Source: Bettongia penicillata ogilbyi (Eukaryota > Chordata > Mammalia > Diprotodontia > Potoroidae). From it: a stretch of DNA of 64,000 bases. The DNA is taken from the NCBI GenBank assembly GCA_023548195.1, contig JAJHZJ010000061.1, forward strand, positions 5,968,373-6,032,372. Direction: 5' to 3'. Each line of letters begins with the position of its first letter. Position 1 is the first letter of the stretch. The translations under genes were made by a program, and so were the position numbers. The notes below the pieces were generated by a model that was given only the letters and a program-made list of their open reading frames with translations, ran no database searches and was not told the DNA's origin. Positions 58,382-64,000 of the stretch are shown here, piece by piece.

Positions 58382-58630
58382 GTTCATTCATTTCAGTTGT
58401 GTCCAACTCTTTTTGACTCCATTTGGAGTTTTCTTGGCAAAGATACTGGAGTAGTTTGACACTTCCTTCTGTTCATTTTTCAAATGAGGAAACTGAGGCA
58501 AACAGAGTTAAGTAACTTGCCCAGGGTCACATAGCTAGTAAGTGTCAGAGGCTGGATTTGAACTCAGGAAGATGAGTCCTCCTGACTCCAGGGCCCATGC
58601 TCTATCCACGGTGCCACTTAGTTGCCCCCT
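58382..58630 (-). mobile_element. Marsupial tRNA-derived SINE with 10-bp TSD
   Basis: Minus-strand copy: plus-strand text 'ttcagttgtgtccaactctttttgactccatttgg' is the reversed tail, 'aacttgcccagggtcacatagctagtaagtgtcagaggctgg' the reversed core, and 'ctatccacggtgccacttagttgcccc' the reversed head. Target duplication tgaaagacat is at 58372-58381 and 58631-58640. Confidence 0.88.
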
Positions 58631-58640
58631 TGAAAGACAT

Positions 58641-60202
58641 ATTGAAACCCTAACCATGGTTCTGAATGCACTTCTGAATATTGAATGTTCTATAGATAGA
58701 TACAGGAACATTGAGATAGGATTGGAGTAAGAGGTTGGACTTTTTCTGAAGATATTTTTTGTCCCATGAAAGGTGCATTGCCCCAACCTTGCTGACTACA
58801 AACCTAACTATTATACCTCTTGGTCAGTATGAAGAAATACGACATGAATGAACAATTCTGCAACAAGACATTACCCAAGATAAAAACAGTATGAAAAGAA
58901 ACCAAAGTCTCCCTGCCCCCTTTCCCAAATTATGCAATGTTAACATGTAATTCTCAGACCAAAATTTGGCAGAATTCAGTTTCTAGTAAGTCACCAGAGG
59001 TTTTCCTTCCCAGAGTAAATTAAGATGGTCATTGAAGAAGATACCTGAGTTTTATAATGATGTTTTGTGTAGCATCTAACTTGTTTATATAAAAAAGAAA
59101 CAAATGTTTTCAAGATTACAAGTGAAAGAGATAAGCTAGAACAGAGTTTTTCTACATAAATTCATACCATGGGAAAGCAGGAATATTAGTGAAAACTCTG
59201 TATTTTGCAGTTTTCAAAAAAAATTGTAACTGTATTGAAAAGTAGAAGCAAGAGTTTTTTTGGAGGGGGGTGTTGAAGAGTGAGTTTTTCTGTCTTAACT
59301 ATTTTGCCATTGTTTTGAAGAAGGTAATTTCTTGTTATGTGTTTTCTTCCTTTTCTTCTTTCTCTCTTGCTATTATTTCTCGTTTTGTGTTGGGTAATGT
59401 TTTCTGTGAGTTTTTTTAAATCTCTTTCTCTCTGTGGCTTGGAGAAGAGCTCACAGTACATATGCTACTGTCACTTTCTCTGTTGTCCTGTCCTGTCTTT
59501 CCAAAGATACTTAGATGGCAAGTCATAGTCTGTACTTCTATCTCCAGTATTCTAGCACTATGTATCTTCTTTTGAACCTTTACCTCTGTTCACTCCCTTT
59601 TGTGGAAGTGTCATCTCTGCACATCTGTGCTGTACATGTGTTTACTATTAAAAATGGGTAAGGCTAAGTGTATAATGTCAATTAGTTATTTGTTGAGCTA
59701 ATTCTTTTCTTGAAAAATAATGATTTACATACTTGTCAATAAGCTGAACTTCCAATAGGATCAATATATCTTTTAATTCTATAAGTATAGTAAATTTGTA
59801 TGACTGTTTTCAAAGAGAGATTTGTGAGATTGTGAGTTTGGGGGTACAATATAGTAAAATTCACAAAGGCAAAAGATCCAAAATTCATGAAACTTGTGGA
59901 ATAGTAATACAGAAAGCACACCTGTGGGAGGAGTCTCTCTGACATGATAGCCTTCCGTCTTCCATTTTTCATCCTGGACTATGAGAATTATACCTTTCTT
60001 TTTCTCTGAAATTCTTAAAGTCTAGCATATATGCGAGAGTAGAGTCAGCATCTTCATATATATAAAATTTTTATGTTCTTCAAATTCCTTTATTATTTAG
60101 AATTTTGGCTAACTTTGTAATTGTCCCAAGTATCTAGTCCACATGAAAAAGATTATTATTTATTTGTTAGCAATAGTTAAAATGTCTTCAACAGGTGGGA
60201 AA
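58641..60202. other. 3' flank, nothing recognised
   Basis: AT-rich; no coding frame or family-level repeat was recognised. The small frames at 59186-59528 and 59736-59972 are low-complexity or chance. Confidence 0.45.
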
Positions 60203-60400
60203 AAAGGGGTTCTTAAACTTTTATGTCATGGACCACTTCAGCAATCTGGTAAACCTATGGATGGAGCCTTTCCCAGAATAATGTTTATAAATGCATAAAA
60301 TAAAATACATAGGATTACAAAAGAAACCAGTTCTATTGAAATGCTCATCAGCACATGAAAAAAAATAACCATTTTACAGACCCCAGATTAAGAACCTTTG
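60203..60400. mobile_element. hAT-type MITE
   Basis: Left end aaaaggggttcttaaactt, right end 'accccagattaagaaccttt' (imperfect inverted repeats), with 'taaatgcataaaataaaatacataggattacaaaagaaaccagttctattgaaatgc' inside. Same family as 40597-40795 and better preserved. Confidence 0.68.
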
Positions 60401-60529
60401 AAATAGGAACTATGTAAATTAGGAATTGTATTATAATTTTTAAAGTGGGTTAAATTTAGTAAGTTAAAATGTAGGAGAGATACAGGTTCAAAGAATCATT
60501 TTCTTAAGTCCATAGGTAGATAACAGTTT

Positions 60530-61140
60530 GTCTGAAAAATACCTGGAGGGTTTAGTGCAGTGCAAGGTATATATGAGTTAACAGTATGCTATGGAAATCC
60601 AAAAAACTAATGGGATTTTAGACTAAATGAAGAGATTTGTAGCATCCAACAGTAAGGACACGATCATGTTTATTTCTAGGGGTTCCAATTCAAGAAAGCC
60701 ATTGCCAAGCTAAAGAGGGTACAGACCAGGACATACAGGATAAAGGTTTTGAGCTCATGCCATATAAGGATTTTGTTAAAGGAATGGGATGTTTAGCCTG
60801 GAGAAGTGATTTAAAAGGGATTAGATACTTCTGCTTAAATATTTGAACAGTTGTTATGTGGAAGAGGGATTAGAGTGTTCTGCTTATACGCAGTGATGGG
60901 TGGAAGTTACAAAGTTGCAAATCTGAGCTTCATATAAAGAAAAAACTTCCTAACAATTAAGAAGGATGGATGGGTTCAGGAAGTTGTAGGTTTTCTTCGT
61001 TCTCTCCCCCCCCACCCCCAGCTTCAAGCAAGCACTTATCAGGCACATGGCGGAAGATGTGCTTTGTGGGGTATGGGTTGGACTAGGTGGCCACTGAAAT
61101 TTCTGTCAACCCTTAAATTCTGTGATTCTGTGAAGGGCTT
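60530..61140 (+). mobile_element. CR1/L3 LINE 3' end (plus strand)
   Basis: 'gggatgtttagcctggagaagtgatttaaaaggg', 'tgttatgtggaagagggattagagtgttctgctta', 'gaaaaaacttcctaacaattaagaagga', 'gggttggactaggtggccactg', and an end 'cttaaattctgtgattctgtgaa' appear in forward CR1/L3 order over about 600 bp. Confidence 0.78.
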
Positions 61141-61329
61141 GAAAAGGGATCATTTGATTATATCCAAATACTAGAAATAAAGCTATAGGATTGGGTGGAA
61201 AATGTCTGGGCTCCATTAGTTAGTTCTTGTTGTTCTAACTCAGCTATATGCATTTCCTTGTTTCTTCCTCCCCTCCCCCATTAAACAATAAAACAAAACA
61301 AAATAAATATTTGCACTTCTTAATTTTTT

Positions 61330-61990
61330 TTTTATGAATGAATGATATAGTTTTTATTAAGGGTTTTCTGTGGAGCAGGTACTGCCTAAGGACAGGGGGA
61401 ATAAATAGAAGCAAATGTGACAGTCGTGGACCTCAAAGAGCTCACATTCTTTTCTTTTTTTAATTTCAAAAAACTTCTTGCAGCCTCTTTTACAGAAGTC
61501 CTTTTCCACTCCCTCGTCCCAGCATGATAGTGGCACTGAGGCCCCAAGGCTAGGTTGTTGGAATATAATCCCTGCTCAATTGTACCAATGTTGAAAAAGG
61601 ATTGTAATTGCTATCTTTTGTTTTTATATCACCCTCATTTCTCAGTATAGCTCTTCTCCCACTTTCCCATACAGAAAGGCATCGTATATAATGAATTTAA
61701 AAAAAAAAATGGAAAACAGTTAAGGAAAACTAATCCGCATATCTATCAATCAAGTTTAAAAGCTTATTCAGTATTCTATATCCACAATTCCCTTTGCCTG
61801 CCAAGAATGGAAGGAGGTATGCTATCATATCCCTTCTTTGGGGCTAAGCTTGATGACTATAATTACATAGTATTTAATTTTGATTTGTTGTTCTTTCCAT
61901 TTACATTGTTGAGGTTGTTGAGATATATTTTGCTACTTCTGCCTATTTTATTCTTCATGAGTTCATATAGGTCTTTTCATATGTAACAGC
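61330..61990 (-). mobile_element. L2 tail then L1-type 3' region (both minus)
   Basis: About 61340-61455 is a reverse L2 end ('tagtttttattaagggttttctgtggagcagg', 'ggacctcaaagagctcacattc'). About 61475-61990 resembles the reverse of a marsupial L1 3' region ('tttccatttacattgttgaggttgttgagatatattttgctacttctgcc', 'catgagttcatataggtcttttcat'). Confidence 0.5.
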
Positions 61991-61999
61991 AAAGACCCT

Positions 62000-62302
62000 G
62001 ACAAACACAGGAGGACCTGCTGTACAGGTTCTTAGATCTGCTTTTCTAAAAGGAAAGGCAACTTTTGAGGGGTCAACAGTCACTTTAATCAAGCATGTAT
62101 ATCATTCACTTAGTTCAGGGGGAAAAGTCAGTATCCTGAACTTCAGAGAAAATGCAAACAGAGAAATAAAGACCAACAGACAGGGCTTCCAACTATCCGA
62201 TCATAAGCAATACATACATCACAGAGCAACAGACAGATCCAACTGTCTATTTTATATATATATATACATGTATATTTATATATACATGTATATATATATA
62301 TA

Positions 62303-62355
<53 letters not shown>

Positions 62356-62590
62356 CATAGTTGCAAGAGAGAGGAGCAGTACCATCTGGGTTTTCAAAGG
62401 GAGGGATGCACTCCTCAGTGACTGCTCAGAGTTTCATCTGGCCAAAAAAACACTTCCAATGAGTAAGCCCCTCAAAAAAACTTCACCTCAGAGTATATAT
62501 ACACTTTTCAGAACCAGAGAGCATCACAATCCTTGAGAACCACTGCAGGCCCATTAATGGGCGGGGAAGATCTTTAACTCTCATGAAGAT
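62000..62590. mobile_element. LTR-like marsupial repeat with internal (TA)n
   Basis: 'tgacaaacacaggaggacctgctgtacaggttcttagatctgc', 'ggggtcaacagtcactttaatcaagcatgta', 'ttttcaaagggagggatgcactcctcagtgactgctcagagtttcatctggcc' and 'aaccactgcaggcccattaatgggcggggaagatctttaactctcatg' match a repeat I remember from marsupial genomes, probably an LTR. Exact ends and family are uncertain. Confidence 0.45.
62252..62359. repeat. (TA)n microsatellite
   Basis: Long ta/tatg tract; the Tyr/Ile-rich open frames on both strands here are artefacts. Confidence 0.95.
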
Positions 62591-63149
62591 AATTAGCATA
62601 ATTAATATTACACCCTACCATGCTGTATTCTTCATATTCCTCATTTCTTTTGATGCAGCAGTAGCTGAAATGAATTTAAGTACATAATATGTGTCTTCTG
62701 TCTGAGCACTAGCCCAGCAAAAGATGGAGAGACTTATTATCAGAATATGGGCCACCAGGTGATCAGTTACTTTGACTGCAATGGATCATGAAATGGACAA
62801 AACTAAATGGCTTTCACTCCTCTGTAGCTCCCTACTATTTTTGCAGTGAAGATGACAGAGAAGTAGAAAATGAGACAAAAACTTACAGAATCATGCATTA
62901 AATATTGAAACTATTATTGTGTAATCTTTGTCTGAGCAGCAATGATTTTATATCCTACTAGAGGAACTGAACCGTATTCCTATCAATATTTTCACTGTAA
63001 ATAAAATCAGAACACAAAAGAAAAAGTTTCGTCTAATTGGAATGTTGGCTTCTCAGAGGGATGAATAAAGGAATTGGGAGAGTTCTTTTTGCTGAAAACC
63101 CAAAGAGAAAAAGAATCTCCTCATATTAAAATGCACATTGGACAGGATC

Positions 63150-63300
63150 AGAAGACCTCAGTTTGAGTTCAGCTTCCAAAACTACTGATCTGTGTGACTG
63201 CAAGAAATCACTTAATGTCCTGAGATTCATTTTTCTCACCTGTAAAATGGAGATATGACCTACCTAGGGCTATTGTGAGGAAAGCGCTTTTTGTAAATCT
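63150..63300 (+). mobile_element. MIR-type SINE fragment
   Basis: 'agaagacctcagtttgagttcagcttcc', 'gtgtgactgcaagaaatcacttaatgtcc', 'tctcacctgtaaaatggagatatgacctacctagggctattgtgagg' in forward order. Confidence 0.65.
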
Positions 63301-63552
63301 TATGTAGACATAGCCAGTTTGTGTTTGAAATGCTAAGGCATTTCTTGGGATATCCAGTCATCATGATTTCTAGGGCTCACAATAAACATAAAAAAACAGA
63401 CTACCATGAACATGACTGCAATTTATGTACTAACATTCAATGTAAAAGGTGAAGAATTGGAACTCTATGAAAAAACTGAGAGGTCCGCTAAGTAAAAATA
63501 TACATTAATACTTGATGATTTCCATATGAAAGTGACCACAGGGGAAGACAGT

Positions 63553-63985
63553 AAAATAATAACAATAGCTAACATTTATATAGCACTTACCATGTGGCAG
63601 GCACTGTGCTAAGTGCATTACAGTTATCGCATTTCATCCTCACAACAACCCTGTGACTATTATCATTCCCATTTTGCATGTGAAGAAACTGATGCATACA
63701 GAGGTTAATTGTCCAGGGTCACACAACTAGTCAGTATCTGTGGCTGGATTTAAACTCAGGTCTTCCTGATGCTTACTAGCCGTGTGATGCTAGGCAAATC
63801 ACTTAACCCTAATTATCTCAGTTTTCACATCTGTCAATTAGCTGGAGAAGGAAATGACAAACTGCTCCAATATCATTGCCTAGAAAAGTGCAAATGGGGT
63901 CACGAAGAATTGGACACAACTGAAAAACTCCTGAACAACAACTTCCTGACTCCAGGTCTGGTCCTCTTATCCTCTGCTTCCAAAA
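63553..63985 (-). mobile_element. MIR-type SINE split by a younger SINE
   Basis: 63553-63769 is a well-preserved reverse MIR ('aacatttatatagcacttaccatgtggcaggcactgtgctaagtgc', 'gtccagggtcacacaactagtcag', 'aactcaggtcttcctga'). It resumes at 63942 with 'cttcctgactccaggtctgg'. Confidence 0.75.
63770..63941 (+). mobile_element. 5'-truncated marsupial SINE with 8-bp TSD
   Basis: Begins in the core ('tgcttactagccgtgtgatgctaggcaaatcacttaaccc') and ends 'ggggtcacgaagaattggacacaactg...ctgaacaaca'. Target duplication cttcctga is at 63762-63769 and 63942-63949, inside the reverse MIR. Confidence 0.82.
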
Positions 63986-64000
63986 TATGATGAAAAATAT

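Noticed and set aside
62143..62536. Tyr/Ile-repeat open frames on both strands
   Set aside because: Translations of the (TA)n tract and the LTR-like repeat around it.

Overview
The window looks like ordinary mammalian, most likely marsupial, nuclear DNA. It is AT-rich and intron-dominated, with a single protein-coding gene spread over many kilobases. The interspersed repeats point to a marsupial: tRNA-derived SINEs ending in a 'gagtcagacacaactg'-type tail, abundant L2 and MIR, CR1/L3, an RTE relic, and an ORF1-only L1 (HAL1-like) insertion. Genus was not determined. No prokaryotic gene, operon, CRISPR array, rRNA or tRNA gene was seen.

The gene is on the + strand and is recognised as N4BP2L2 (NEDD4-binding protein 2-like 2). 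The window begins inside it, after the exons for its P-loop domain. Five exons are supported. Exon A (6076-6210) can be read through to a stop at 6259 to give a short isoform, or spliced from a donor at 6210/6211 over a 31.8-kb intron to the large exon B (38024-39828, 601 codons). Exons C (46830-46915), D (49377-49422) and E (51297-51454, with stop) follow. Every junction has GT/AG ends and matching phase (2, 1, 0, 1). The long-isoform C-terminus is made from B-E. No promoter or CpG island of the host gene lies in the window, so transcription must start upstream of it.

Layout: 1-6075 is the upstream intron with L2 and MIR relics. 6076-7019 is the short-isoform terminal exon and a probable 3' UTR. 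7020-38023 is the giant intron, with L2/MIR blocks, a 143-bp palindromic hAT MITE, an L1 5'-end relic, an unclassified 4.6-kb block (18.7-23.4 kb), a split RTE fossil (27.8-30.5 kb) and a nested cluster at 30.5-34.6 kb. That cluster contains the HAL1-like element, which has good target-site duplications. 38024-51454 holds exons B-E, with L2, MITEs and long microsatellites in the introns. 51.5-64 kb is the 3' flank, a mosaic of CR1/L3, MIR, L2, SINE and LTR-like pieces with no further exon recognised.

I found no new multi-gene system. The points most worth a second look are the composite terminal exon of N4BP2L2, the HAL1-like element with a 242-codon open frame in its 5' region, the NAGNAG acceptor and the CA tract beside exons, and the unclassified block at 18.7-23.4 kb. 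Repeat family names come from remembered consensus patterns. Repeat boundaries are approximate unless a target-site duplication fixes them.
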